Shown here: positions 1-8,555 of the stretch, in pieces | Layout: every line of letters starts with the position of its first letter | Numbering within the stretch: the stretch's first letter is position 1 | Source: Peptoniphilus asaccharolyticus DSM 20463 | GTDB taxonomy: Bacteria; Bacillota; Clostridia; Tissierellales; Peptoniphilaceae | Direction: 5' to 3' | DNA: 64,000 bases | Assembly (NCBI RefSeq): GCF_900176115.1 | Contig: NZ_FWWR01000009.1 | Location: 1,240,001-1,304,000, forward strand | Notes under the pieces: generated by a model | What the model was told of the DNA's origin: nothing | The model's database searches: none | The model's input: the letters and a program-made list of their open reading frames with translations, nothing else | Translations under genes and position numbers: made by a program

Positions 1-1020
1 ATAACAGATTCTTTTATTGCAAAAAGTGTTCTTATGAATAAAGTTTTAAGAAACATAAACGAATCAAATAAAGTTGTTATATATGACAAAGTTTTGCCTG
101 ATCCAAGTCTTGAAATAATAGGTCAAGCTTTATCTCTATATATAAAAGAAGATATAGATGTAATAATAGGATTTGGCGGAGGTTCCTCCATCGATTCTGC
201 AAAAGGTGTAATATATTTTGCTAAGGAAGTTACAAATAAAGATGTTTATTTTATAGCGATACCAACAACAAGTGGAACTGGATCTGAAGTTACAAGTGTA
301 TCAGTAATAAAGGATAATGATACGCAAGTAAAACACTTGCTACAGTCTTATGATATGTTACCAGACTTGGCTATCTTGGACACTTGTCTTGTTAAAGAAC
401 TTCCTAAAAAAATAATTGCAAATACAGGCGTAGATGTTTTAACTCATGCTATTGAGGCTTATGTTGGTAAAAACAGAAGCTCATATTCCGATGCTTTAGC
501 AGAAAAAGCTGGAGAATTGGTTGTTAAATATCTTTATAGAAGTTATAGAAATATGAACGATATTGAATCCAAAGAAGAGATGCATTTAGCATCCATGATG
601 GCAGGGATGGCATTTGAAATGGCAGGGCTTGGAATAAATCATGCAATAGCACATCAAATAGGAGCTAAATTGCAAATCCCTCATGGTCTTTGCAATGGTA
701 TTCTTTTAACAAGTGTTATAGGATTTAATTCGAAAGTTGAATCAATGAAAAAAAGATATGCTAATTATGCAAGAAAGATTGGGGTGACTACAGCTAAAGA
801 TGATACAGAAGCAGTAAATAATTTAAATAAATTTATTGAAGTCTTGCAAGCGATTATGGATATGCCAAAAAGCTTAAGAGAATGTAATGTGTCAAAAGAA
901 AAACTATTAGAAACGAAGAATCAAATTGCGGAGAATGCTTTAAAAGATAATTGTATGCAAACTTCTGTAAATAGTATAAGCATTGATGATATAAAAGAAA
1001 TTATTGAAAATATATATTAG
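1..1020 (+). CDS. Iron-containing alcohol dehydrogenase, EutG/PduQ-like (5' end outside window)
   Basis: The reading frame is open from base 1, so the N-terminus lies upstream and the first ATG at 34 is internal. The protein shows the group III Fe-dependent alcohol dehydrogenase pattern: the nucleotide-binding GGGSSID near the start, TTSGTGSEVT, and metal-ligand segments with D and H in DVLTHAIEAY and two histidines in HAIAHQIGAKLQIPHG. It would reduce an aldehyde to an alcohol and recycle NADH. In BMC operons this enzyme regenerates NAD+ for the acylating aldehyde dehydrogenase, and such a gene (eutE-like) lies at 6861. The class is secure; the substrate (ethanolamine-, propanediol- or choline-derived aldehyde) cannot be told from this fragment. 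Confidence 0.88.
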   Translation: MTDSFIAKSVLMNKVLRNINESNKVVIYDKVLPDPSLEIIGQALSLYIKEDIDVIIGFGGGSSIDSAKGVIYFAKEVTNKDVYFIAIPTTSGTGSEVTSVSVIKDNDTQVKHLLQSYDMLPDLAILDTCLVKELPKKIIANTGVDVLTHAIEAYVGKNRSSYSDALAEKAGELVVKYLYRSYRNMNDIESKEEMHLASMMAGMAFEMAGLGINHAIAHQIGAKLQIPHGLCNGILLTSVIGFNSKVESMKKRYANYARKIGVTTAKDDTEAVNNLNKFIEVLQAIMDMPKSLRECNVSKEKLLETKNQIAENALKDNCMQTSVNSISIDDIKEIIENIY

Positions 1021-1064
1021 CTTTTATAAGATTATTATGAGATTAAATCGTCTTGGAGGGATTT

Positions 1065-2351
1065 ATGAACATTAATAAAAAATATAAACATGTATCTAAT
1101 ATAAAAATCAATAAAAAATATACTGATGGAAGAATTGATGTTGATATATATTCAATCTTTGGGAAAGAGTATTTAGAAGAGATACAAAGAGTTATTTCTG
1201 ACGTAACAGGGCTTGCTTTTGTAACAATAGATTACAAGGGAGAACCTTTAACAGAGATGACTAATTTTTCCAAGAGGTGTAGTCACATAAGAGAGAACTA
1301 TATGTGTAAAAAGATATGTGAATTATCGGATGCCTCTGGTGCCATAAGAGCAGCAGTCGCAAAAAAGACTTCCATATATTTTTGTCCCTTTAATCTATTA
1401 GAGGTTGCAATTCCAATAATAATTAATGACAAATATCTAGGTGCTTTTATAGGAGGACAAGTAATATGCGAAGATGCTCCTGATAGGGTACTTAGAATGC
1501 AAGATCAACTTTTGCTTGATGAAATAGATTTTGAGAATCTACATTTAAATGAAATAGACATAAATTCAAAAAAATATACTTTTAGAGAGTTTGAGTCAAT
1601 AGTAAAGTTGGTTGAACTTATAATTTCAGAGATAGTGAAGAAAGAATTAATTTCTAGTTATCATGAAAATAAAAACAAAAAGAGAATAAAGGATTTAGAA
1701 GAAAAGATAGAAAAGCTTGAAGGTAAAAACTTAGAGCTTAAGAACAAGATCTTAAAAATTAATAATAATTTAAACAAACTTTTTTTAAATGATATGATGG
1801 AATCACTTTCAAATCTTGCCTTAATAGAAGAAGCAAAAAACACCAGTCAATATAGCGAGTATTTGAGGAACTATTTCACTAAATTAATTGAAATTGATTC
1901 CGATTCCATAAATTATGTTTATAAAACTTTGATTAATTATTTCGAAATGAAAAAAATCCAATATAAAGATAGATTCAAATATGACATTAATATCGAAGAT
2001 GATGTTAAAGAATGCAGGATGCCTTTAAAAATATTAATTCCTTATACTCTAGTTATGTGTTATCTAGGACTTAATTTCAAAGAGGATGAGTACCACATTG
2101 AAATAAATGTAAAAAGAGAGGAAGACAATATAATTATTTTAATTAATGATAATGGAGTTGGAATTTCAAAAGAAGCATTTGAAAAGTTAAAAGATACATA
2201 TAACATAAGCGGAGAAGTAAAAGACATGTTTGAATATATAAAGAATTTGGAAGATGATTTCAAGAAAATATCAAATGGAAAACAAGAAATAAATATTTTT
2301 GAAGATAAGGAAAAGGTAGTTATTTCTATAAAATATCCTATGAAAAATTAG
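1065..2351 (+). CDS. PocR-domain sensor with degenerate histidine kinase module
   Basis: The start is ATG 1065, preceded by GGAGGG at 1055-1060. Residues of about 35-185 look like a PocR ligand-binding domain with several Cys (for example CSHIRENYMCKKICE). A charged coiled coil of about 200-245 follows, then a LytS-like kinase core. The core is degenerate: the segment that normally reads NPHFLFN, with the phosphoacceptor His, here reads NKLFLNDMMESL without His, and the N-box Asn is not apparent. The ATP-lid motif NDNGVGIS is present. It sits 9 bp before an AraC-type regulator gene, so the pair probably senses a small metabolite and controls this BMC operon. Signalling may be by direct ligand-induced contact rather than phosphotransfer (inference). 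Confidence 0.72.
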   Translation: MNINKKYKHVSNIKINKKYTDGRIDVDIYSIFGKEYLEEIQRVISDVTGLAFVTIDYKGEPLTEMTNFSKRCSHIRENYMCKKICELSDASGAIRAAVAKKTSIYFCPFNLLEVAIPIIINDKYLGAFIGGQVICEDAPDRVLRMQDQLLLDEIDFENLHLNEIDINSKKYTFREFESIVKLVELIISEIVKKELISSYHENKNKKRIKDLEEKIEKLEGKNLELKNKILKINNNLNKLFLNDMMESLSNLALIEEAKNTSQYSEYLRNYFTKLIEIDSDSINYVYKTLINYFEMKKIQYKDRFKYDINIEDDVKECRMPLKILIPYTLVMCYLGLNFKEDEYHIEINVKREEDNIIILINDNGVGISKEAFEKLKDTYNISGEVKDMFEYIKNLEDDFKKISNGKQEINIFEDKEKVVISIKYPMKN

Positions 2352-2360
2352 GGTGATTAT

Positions 2361-3362
2361 ATGTATAGTGTTCTATTAGTAAGTAATCAAAACTTAATGA
2401 GAGATGCATTAAAAAAAATAATAGAAAAAAATGAGAAATTCAGTATATTTGGAGAAACAAATTCTTATAATAACGCAATAGATTATGTTAGAAACAATAA
2501 TATTAATTTAGTTTTTTCTGATTTCATAATGCCTAACATTACAAGGGTAGATTTTATAAATAAAATCGAAAAAGCAAATAATAAAACAAAAGTATTGTTG
2601 GTAGCATTTCCTCATGATCTAGTTTTTGAAGGAAATGAAAATATAAATTTAAACCAAATAATATTAAAGCCTTTAACATATGAAAAAGTTAATGAGAAGC
2701 TAGAAGAATTTGATGCTACAAATCAAAAGAGTTATGAAAAAGATTTTCTTTTTAACATGGAGCAGACAGTTAATATGAACGACTTTATTGAAGTTAATGA
2801 GTATTTAATTGGGATAATAAATGAATTTGATTTTAATAGTACTGATGTAAAAGTCAAAGATGAGATAAAAGACAAATTAAAAAACTTAGGAAATAAAATA
2901 ATTAATTTTAACAGTTTTGCAGAAGATAAAGATCTACTATACAAGGATTTCCCAATTAGTGATTTAACGGTAAAAGATAAAAGACTTTGTAATATATGGA
3001 TGTTTAGAATTATTAATTATTATTTTAAGAAAAAAAGTGTTTCAAATTATCCAATATTAAAAGGCGTCTTTAAATATATTGAAAATAATTTAAACAAAAA
3101 TATTTCTCTTAATGATGTTGTGAAGGAATGTAATATATCCCAAGGTTATTTAAGTAGGCTTTTTAAAAATGAATACAATCTTACTGTTGTAAATTATATT
3201 CATTTAAAGAAAATAAATTTAGCAAAAGAATGCATATTATTAGAGGATAGCAGTGTTTTGGATATAGCATTTAATTTAGGATATAACGAATATGGTTATT
3301 TTAGTAAAGTATTTAAAAAATACGAGAATATGACAGTTGAGCAGTTTAAAAAAGCTAGGTGA
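2361..3362 (+). CDS. AraC-type regulator with atypical receiver domain
   Basis: The N-terminal ~115 residues have a receiver fold: LLVSNQN at strand 1, LVFSDFIMPN with the candidate phosphoacceptor Asp, and ILKPL with the conserved Lys. The acidic pair normally at the end of strand 1 (DD or DE) is replaced by SN, so Mg2+ binding and phosphorylation are doubtful. The C-terminal ~100 residues are a clear AraC/XylS double helix-turn-helix (ISLNDVVKECNISQGYLSRL and VLDIAFNLGYNEYGYFSKVF). It follows the PocR sensor by 9 bp and precedes metK by 4 bp, so it is co-transcribed with the catabolic genes it probably activates. Confidence 0.8.
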   Translation: MYSVLLVSNQNLMRDALKKIIEKNEKFSIFGETNSYNNAIDYVRNNNINLVFSDFIMPNITRVDFINKIEKANNKTKVLLVAFPHDLVFEGNENINLNQIILKPLTYEKVNEKLEEFDATNQKSYEKDFLFNMEQTVNMNDFIEVNEYLIGIINEFDFNSTDVKVKDEIKDKLKNLGNKIINFNSFAEDKDLLYKDFPISDLTVKDKRLCNIWMFRIINYYFKKKSVSNYPILKGVFKYIENNLNKNISLNDVVKECNISQGYLSRLFKNEYNLTVVNYIHLKKINLAKECILLEDSSVLDIAFNLGYNEYGYFSKVFKKYENMTVEQFKKAR

Positions 3363-3366
3363 TATA

Positions 3367-4506
3367 ATGAATAAATTTATTATTACATCAGAATCAGTTA
3401 CAGAAGGTCATCCTGATAAGGTTTGTGACATAATATCAGATTCAATTTTAGATGAATATTTAAAAAAAGATAGCAATTCAAGAGTTGCTATTGAAAATAT
3501 GATTTCAAACAATCTTCTTGTTATAGCTGGAGAGGTAACATCGAAAGTAAAGATAGATGTGGAGAAGGTTGCTTTAGATACAATCAAAGAGATTGGATAT
3601 TCAACTAATGAATCAGGTTTTGATGTAGATAAAGCTATTATTCTTACAAATATAGATGAGCAGTCAAAGGATATAGCAATGGGGGTAAACCAAGAAAAAA
3701 TTTGTGCAGGAGATCAAGGACTTGTTTTTGGTTACGCAACAAACGAAAGTAAATCCTATTTACCTTTAGCAGTTGAACTTTCTCATGCTCTTACAAGAAG
3801 ACTTTCTGAAGTTAGGAAAAAGGGAATAGTTCAAGGTTTGTATCCTGATGGGAAATCTCAAGTTAGCTTGGTATATGAAAATGGAATACCGAGTTATGTC
3901 AAGTCAGTAGTTCTTGCAGCACATCACAAAGAAAGTAAAGACATTGCGACTTTGAGATATAAGCTTATTAAAGAAGTAATAATGAAAGTTATAGATAGTT
4001 CATTAATAAGGAAGGATACATCAATTCACATAAATGCCACTGGGAAATTTACAATTGGTGGACCAAAGGCTGATGTAGGATTAACAGGACGAAAAATTAT
4101 TGTTGATACATATGGAGGTATTGGAAGACACGGTGGTGGAGCATATTCTGGAAAAGATCCATCTAAAGCTGATAGATCAGCATCTTATATGGCAAGATAT
4201 GTTGCGAAGAATTTAGTAGCAGCTGGATTATGTGATAAGTGTGAAATACAATTGGCCTATGTCATTGGCAAAGAAAATCCAGAAAGTGTATATATAGATA
4301 CATTTGGAACAGAAAAATATGATTTAGAAAAAATTTATAAGGTAACAGAGAAGGTTTTTGATTTGAGTATTGATGGCATAATAAAGAACTTGAAGTTACA
4401 AAGACCTGTTTATAAAAAAACAGCGTCTTATGGTCATTTTGGAAGAGATGAATTTACATGGGAAAAAACAGACAAAAAAGATGAACTAAAAAACTTAATT
4501 AGGTAG
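3367..4506 (+). CDS. metK: S-adenosylmethionine synthetase within the BMC operon
   Basis: The protein has 379 residues. It makes S-adenosylmethionine from ATP and methionine. The hallmark segments are present: GHPDKVCD near the N-terminus, GDQGLVFGYATNE, GPKADVGLTGRKIIVDTYGG, GRHGGGAYSGKDPSKADRSA and AYVIGKENP. I start it at ATG 3367 after AGGTGAT; a longer in-frame start at 3337 would overlap the regulator. The sequence is somewhat divergent (LYPDGKSQV instead of the usual LRPDGK), which suggests a specialised second copy. In a BMC operon it could supply SAM to a glycyl-radical activating enzyme encoded outside the window. That role is inference. Confidence 0.9.
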   Translation: MNKFIITSESVTEGHPDKVCDIISDSILDEYLKKDSNSRVAIENMISNNLLVIAGEVTSKVKIDVEKVALDTIKEIGYSTNESGFDVDKAIILTNIDEQSKDIAMGVNQEKICAGDQGLVFGYATNESKSYLPLAVELSHALTRRLSEVRKKGIVQGLYPDGKSQVSLVYENGIPSYVKSVVLAAHHKESKDIATLRYKLIKEVIMKVIDSSLIRKDTSIHINATGKFTIGGPKADVGLTGRKIIVDTYGGIGRHGGGAYSGKDPSKADRSASYMARYVAKNLVAAGLCDKCEIQLAYVIGKENPESVYIDTFGTEKYDLEKIYKVTEKVFDLSIDGIIKNLKLQRPVYKKTASYGHFGRDEFTWEKTDKKDELKNLIR

Positions 4507-4513
4507 GTGTACT

Positions 4514-5377
4514 ATGGATATTTTAACAATACTTGCAGGTTTTGCAGGAGGAGCTTTCGGAGCAGCTTTTGGTTCGATACCCGCTTTTATCTTGACAGGA
4601 GTGTTTGCTTTAATAGGATCTATTTTGACCCTTTCAGGAGTTACAGACTATATTGTTGGTAATGTGGCATTTGGTCCATTCTTTGGCCCACATGTATCCT
4701 TTGCAGCTGGAGCCGCCGCAGCAGCTTATGCAGCTAATAAAGCCAAGAAGTTAGATAGTGCACAAAATGTTTTGGCAGCACTTTTTGGCATTAATGACAT
4801 AAAAACATTATTAGTAGGCGGACTTTATGGAGTTTTAGGTATAGTTACTTTTACTCTTATAACAAAACAATCTGTATTTGTAACTGATTATCCTGCTTTT
4901 TGTGTATGTGTAGTTTTGTTTTTAAATAGAATAATTATGGGCAAAACTTCTATTATTGGCACATTAAAAGAAGGAGAAAAAAGAGATATATTTCCAAGAG
5001 ATGAAATATTATTAAATTCTGTAAATGGTCTTCTATTTGCATTAGGAGTAGCAGTTATTGGACAAAAACTTATTGAGGCTGGAGTTAGCCAAGATGCAAT
5101 GGCTATTTATCCTGTTTTTGCTTTTGGAATCTCAGCCCTATCACTTATTTTTCTACAAATGGGTTATTCTATTCCAATTACTCATCACGTAACATATCCT
5201 GCAGCAACTGTATTTATTTTGACGCAAAATATATTTTTAGCTGCTATCACAGGATTCATCAATGCAATACTATGGGTAATTGCAGGCAGAATATTTAATG
5301 CTCATTGCGATACATATATTGACCCACCTGCAATTACTATTGCAGTTAGTATGTTTATAATAAATTTAATTTTCTAA
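4514..5377 (+). CDS. Polytopic membrane protein of the BMC operon, function unknown
   Basis: The 287-residue protein is very hydrophobic, with about eight to nine predicted membrane segments. Small-residue-rich stretches (GGAFGAAFGSIPAFI, FAAGAAAAAYAA) suggest a transporter or channel. I do not recognise the family with certainty; it does not look like EutH or PduF. It lies 7 bp after metK and 14 bp before pduL, in the same operon. Uptake of the pathway substrate or export of a product is the natural guess, but it rests only on neighbourhood. Confidence 0.6.
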   Translation: MDILTILAGFAGGAFGAAFGSIPAFILTGVFALIGSILTLSGVTDYIVGNVAFGPFFGPHVSFAAGAAAAAYAANKAKKLDSAQNVLAALFGINDIKTLLVGGLYGVLGIVTFTLITKQSVFVTDYPAFCVCVVLFLNRIIMGKTSIIGTLKEGEKRDIFPRDEILLNSVNGLLFALGVAVIGQKLIEAGVSQDAMAIYPVFAFGISALSLIFLQMGYSIPITHHVTYPAATVFILTQNIFLAAITGFINAILWVIAGRIFNAHCDTYIDPPAITIAVSMFIINLIF

Positions 5378-5391
5378 AAAAAGGAAGTAAT

Positions 5392-6039
5392 ATGTTGAAT
5401 AATAATGAACTTATAGCAAAAATTTCAAAAGAAGTTTTACAAAGATTAAATGATATAAATAATCATAAGATTGTTGTAGGTGTTTCAAATAGGCACATAC
5501 ATCTATCAAAAGAAGATTTAGAAAGCTTATTTGGAAAAGATTATGAGCTTACTGTTAAATCAACATTAAAACAGCCTGGTCAGTTTGCAGCTGAAGAATG
5601 TGTAACTATACGAGGTCCAAAAGGTGAATTTAACAATGTAAGAATTTTAGGGCCTATAAGAAAGAAGTCACAAGTGGAAATATCTCTTACTGATTCATTC
5701 AAGCTTGGAGTGAAGGCACCTATAAAAGAATCTGGAAAATTACAAGGAACGCCGGGGATTCAAGTAATTGGGCCATGTGGACGAATAAATATGCCTGAAG
5801 GGACTATAATTGCTCTTAGACATATTCACATGACTCCTGAAGATGCAAAGTTTATGGATGTAAAAGATGGTGATTTTGTTGATGTACAATTTTTTGGTGA
5901 GAGAAAAGCAGTAATGGGCAATGTACTCATTAGGGTAAGTGATAAGTACAAATTGGAAATGCACTTAGATACTGATGAAGCAAATGCTGTAGGTATAAAA
6001 AACAATGACTATGTTGTTTTGAAAAAATTTACTAGGTGA
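5392..6039 (+). CDS. pduL: PduL-type phosphate acyltransferase
   Basis: The 215-residue enzyme converts acyl-CoA to acyl phosphate, the step that recovers CoA inside microcompartments. It has two PduL repeats with the zinc-binding motifs SNRHIHL and LRHIHM, plus the family segment QPGQFAAEE. The first ~20 residues (MLNNNELIAKISKEVLQRLN) form an amphipathic helix followed by a short linker, the usual shape of a BMC encapsulation peptide. A ribosome site (AAAGGAAG) precedes ATG 5392. Together with eutE (6861) and the alcohol dehydrogenase (1) it completes an aldehyde-dismutating BMC core. Confidence 0.93.
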   Translation: MLNNNELIAKISKEVLQRLNDINNHKIVVGVSNRHIHLSKEDLESLFGKDYELTVKSTLKQPGQFAAEECVTIRGPKGEFNNVRILGPIRKKSQVEISLTDSFKLGVKAPIKESGKLQGTPGIQVIGPCGRINMPEGTIIALRHIHMTPEDAKFMDVKDGDFVDVQFFGERKAVMGNVLIRVSDKYKLEMHLDTDEANAVGIKNNDYVVLKKFTR

Positions 6040-6043
6040 AAAA

Positions 6044-6880
6044 TTGATAAAAAATAAGGACTTGTTAAAACTTTCAAACTTAATAAAAGAAAACAAATTT
6101 GCTGACTTTAAAGGAAGTGAATTAAAAGTTGGAGTGGATCTTGGAACTGCAAATATTGTATTAGTAGTTACAGATATGAATGACAACCCAGTTGCTGGTT
6201 TAAGTAGACATGCTAAGGTTGTAAGAGATGGAATAGTTGTTGATTATATGGGTGCAATAAAGATTGTTCGAGATCTTAAAGAAAAATTAGAAAGATTAAT
6301 CAATAAAGAACTTGTATATGCGGCATGTGCTATACCACCAGGAATTGATCCTAGGAGTGTAAAATCTATATCTAACGTTGTTGAGTCAGCGGGGTTTATA
6401 GTTACAAATATAATTGATGAACCAACAGCAGCTGCGAAAACATTGAGAATAAAAAATGGCGCAATAGTTGATTTAGGTGGAGGAACAACTGGGATAAGTT
6501 TGATGAGAGATGGAAATGTTATAGGAACATGGGATGAACCAACAGGTGGTCATCACATGAACTTAACAATAGCTGGATACTATAATATAGGCATAGATGA
6601 GGCAGAAGAATTAAAGATAAGATCTAATAATAGAGAAATATTAACTATAGTAAAGCCAGTTTTAGAAAAAATGGCGATCATAGTAAAAAATGTGTTAGAT
6701 AATAAAGATGTAAAGGCCTTATATTTAGTTGGAGGAGCTTCAAATTTTGACGGAATAGAAGATTTATTTGAGAAAATAACCGGCATAAAAACTTATAGAA
6801 GTGAAGAAGCTTTATTGGTAACACCCTTAGGAATTTCAAAAAGTTGTATTGGAGGAAAATATGGAAAACAACATGATTGA
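6044..6880 (+). CDS. eutJ: EutJ-like actin/Hsp70-fold chaperone
   Basis: The 278-residue protein is of the EutJ family, ASKHA-fold ATPases found in ethanolamine and related BMC operons. Visible phosphate and adenosine motifs are VGVDLGTANIVLVV (phosphate 1), GAIVDLGGGTTGIS (phosphate 2) and LYLVGGASNF (adenosine). IIDEPTAAAKTL is the typical connecting segment. The start is probably TTG 6044, 5 bp after pduL and preceded by AGGTGA. The last ~20 bp overlap eutE. The exact role of EutJ is not firmly established; a chaperone for BMC enzymes is the usual proposal. Confidence 0.88.
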   Translation: MIKNKDLLKLSNLIKENKFADFKGSELKVGVDLGTANIVLVVTDMNDNPVAGLSRHAKVVRDGIVVDYMGAIKIVRDLKEKLERLINKELVYAACAIPPGIDPRSVKSISNVVESAGFIVTNIIDEPTAAAKTLRIKNGAIVDLGGGTTGISLMRDGNVIGTWDEPTGGHHMNLTIAGYYNIGIDEAEELKIRSNNREILTIVKPVLEKMAIIVKNVLDNKDVKALYLVGGASNFDGIEDLFEKITGIKTYRSEEALLVTPLGISKSCIGGKYGKQHD

Positions 6881-8273
6881 TGAAGTCATAAAACAAGTAA
6901 TTGAAGAATTAAAAAAAGAAGGAAGTATAAATAATTCATCTGAAAGTTGTCAAACAAATTATGGAGTTTTTGACAATATGGATGAAGCAATTGAAGCAGC
7001 AGATAAGGCCCAAAAACAACTTTATGATCTTTCGATTGACGAAAGAGATAGATTTGCAGATATTATAAGAGAGACAGTATTAAAAGAAGAAAATTTACAA
7101 CTTCTTTCAAATATGGCTGTTGAAGAAACTAAAATTGGAAGAGTTAGTGACAAGGTAATAAAGAATAAAGTAGCTGCAATAAAAACTCCAGGGAAAGAAG
7201 ATTTGAGGACAAATGCATTAACTGGGTCAAATGGTCTTATGATTGAAGAATATTGTCCTTTTGGAGTTATAGGATCAATTACTCCAACTACTAATCCAAC
7301 AGAGACTATAATATCAAATTCAATTTCAATGATAGTTGGTGGCAATTCTGTTGTATTTTCACCACATCCTCGTGCAAAAGAAACTTCAATAACTCTTATT
7401 CAAATGCTTAATCAAGCTCTAGTTGCAGGAGGAGCACCTGCTAATTTAATAACAATGGTGAGAGAACCATCTATTGAGGCTACTAATATTATGATGAACC
7501 ATCCTAAAGTCAGACTTCTTGTAGCAACAGGTGGTCCTGGAATTGTTAAGACAGTTCTTTCATCTGGCAAAAAAGCAATAGGAGCAGGGGCTGGTAATCC
7601 ACCTGTTGTTGTCGATGAAACTGCAGATATTGAAAAAGCTGCAAAAGACATCGTTAACGGAGCAAGTTTTGATAACAATGTACCTTGTATAGCAGAAAAG
7701 GAAGTTTTTGTAGTTGAATCTCAAATTGATAATTTAATATATTATATGAAAAATAATGGTGCATATTTATTGACATCTGAAAATGATATAAGAAATCTTG
7801 ATAACACTGTTAGTCAAGAAAATGGAAAACCAAAGACTGAATTCGTAGGAAAAGATGCAAAATATATTTTAAGTAAAATTGGAATTGAAGTTTCAGATGA
7901 TATAAGGCTTATTATTTTTAAAGCAAACAAAGAGGATCACTTAGTAACTGAAGAAATGATGATGCCAATATTACCTATAGTTCCTGTTCCTAATGTTGAT
8001 GAGGCAATAGAGTGCGCACATAAGGCGGAACATGGAAATAGACATACTGCAATAATGCACTCAAAAAATGTTGACAAATTATCAAAAATGGCAAAACTTT
8101 TAGAATGTACAATTTTTGTAAAGAACGCACCTTCATATTCTGGGATTGGTGTTGGTGGAGAAGGCTCTACTACTTTTACAATTGCAGGTCCTACTGGTGA
8201 AGGAATAACAAGTGCAAAGAGTTTTTGTAGAATAAGAAGATGTGTAATTAAAGATTCATTTAACATTAGATAA
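6861..8273 (+). CDS. eutE: CoA-acylating aldehyde dehydrogenase (EutE/PduP family)
   Basis: The 470-residue enzyme oxidises an aldehyde to acyl-CoA with NAD+. The start is ATG 6861 with GGAGG at 6851-6855. The N-terminal ~20 residues (MENNMIDEVIKQVIEELKKE) form an amphipathic encapsulation-type helix. The catalytic core shows GSITPTTNPTETI, the cofactor segment ATGGPGIV, GAGAGNPPVVVD, and the nucleophilic Cys in NNVPCIAEKE. It is the last gene before the large inverted repeat at 8293. Whether the substrate is acetaldehyde or propionaldehyde cannot be decided here. Confidence 0.93.
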   Translation: MENNMIDEVIKQVIEELKKEGSINNSSESCQTNYGVFDNMDEAIEAADKAQKQLYDLSIDERDRFADIIRETVLKEENLQLLSNMAVEETKIGRVSDKVIKNKVAAIKTPGKEDLRTNALTGSNGLMIEEYCPFGVIGSITPTTNPTETIISNSISMIVGGNSVVFSPHPRAKETSITLIQMLNQALVAGGAPANLITMVREPSIEATNIMMNHPKVRLLVATGGPGIVKTVLSSGKKAIGAGAGNPPVVVDETADIEKAAKDIVNGASFDNNVPCIAEKEVFVVESQIDNLIYYMKNNGAYLLTSENDIRNLDNTVSQENGKPKTEFVGKDAKYILSKIGIEVSDDIRLIIFKANKEDHLVTEEMMMPILPIVPVPNVDEAIECAHKAEHGNRHTAIMHSKNVDKLSKMAKLLECTIFVKNAPSYSGIGVGGEGSTTFTIAGPTGEGITSAKSFCRIRRCVIKDSFNIR

Positions 8274-8292
8274 AAAATAAAAACAAAAAATT

Positions 8293-8351
8293 CATATTTA
8301 TATAGCAAACCCCTAAATTTTTGAGATTTAGGGGTTTGCTATATAAATATG
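8293..8351. terminator. Perfect 26-bp inverted repeat closing the BMC operon
   Basis: Arms 8293-8318 and 8326-8351 are perfect reverse complements with a 7-base loop. The top of the stem is GC-rich (ACCCCTAAAT / ATTTAGGGGT). It starts 20 bp after the eutE stop. No long T-run follows the stem on either strand, so it may work through stem stability or as a bidirectional terminator. Confidence 0.65.
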
Positions 8352-8441
8352 AAATAAATTTGATAAAGTTTTGCTTTTAATAATTATCTATATTAAGTAA
8401 AAAATTGAATATAGAAGGATTCTTAATAACGAATTATTTTA

Positions 8442-8499
8442 TAGACACTCCCCATTTATAGAATATAAAATAATTGAGATTAGAACAAAGAAGTGTCTA
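8442..8499. repeat. Possible remnant insertion-sequence ends
   Basis: TAGACACT at 8442-8449 and its reverse complement AGTGTCTA at 8492-8499 face each other across 42 bp. The outward termini resemble IS3-type ends. There is no transposase and no clear target duplication. The rest of 8352-8555 shows only AT-rich sequence, including a second imperfect hairpin around 8431-8475. Confidence 0.25.
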
Positions 8500-8555
8500 A
8501 ATTATTAAATTCTAGTGTATTCTTGTATTAACCTGAATTAAATTAAGTCAAAATG

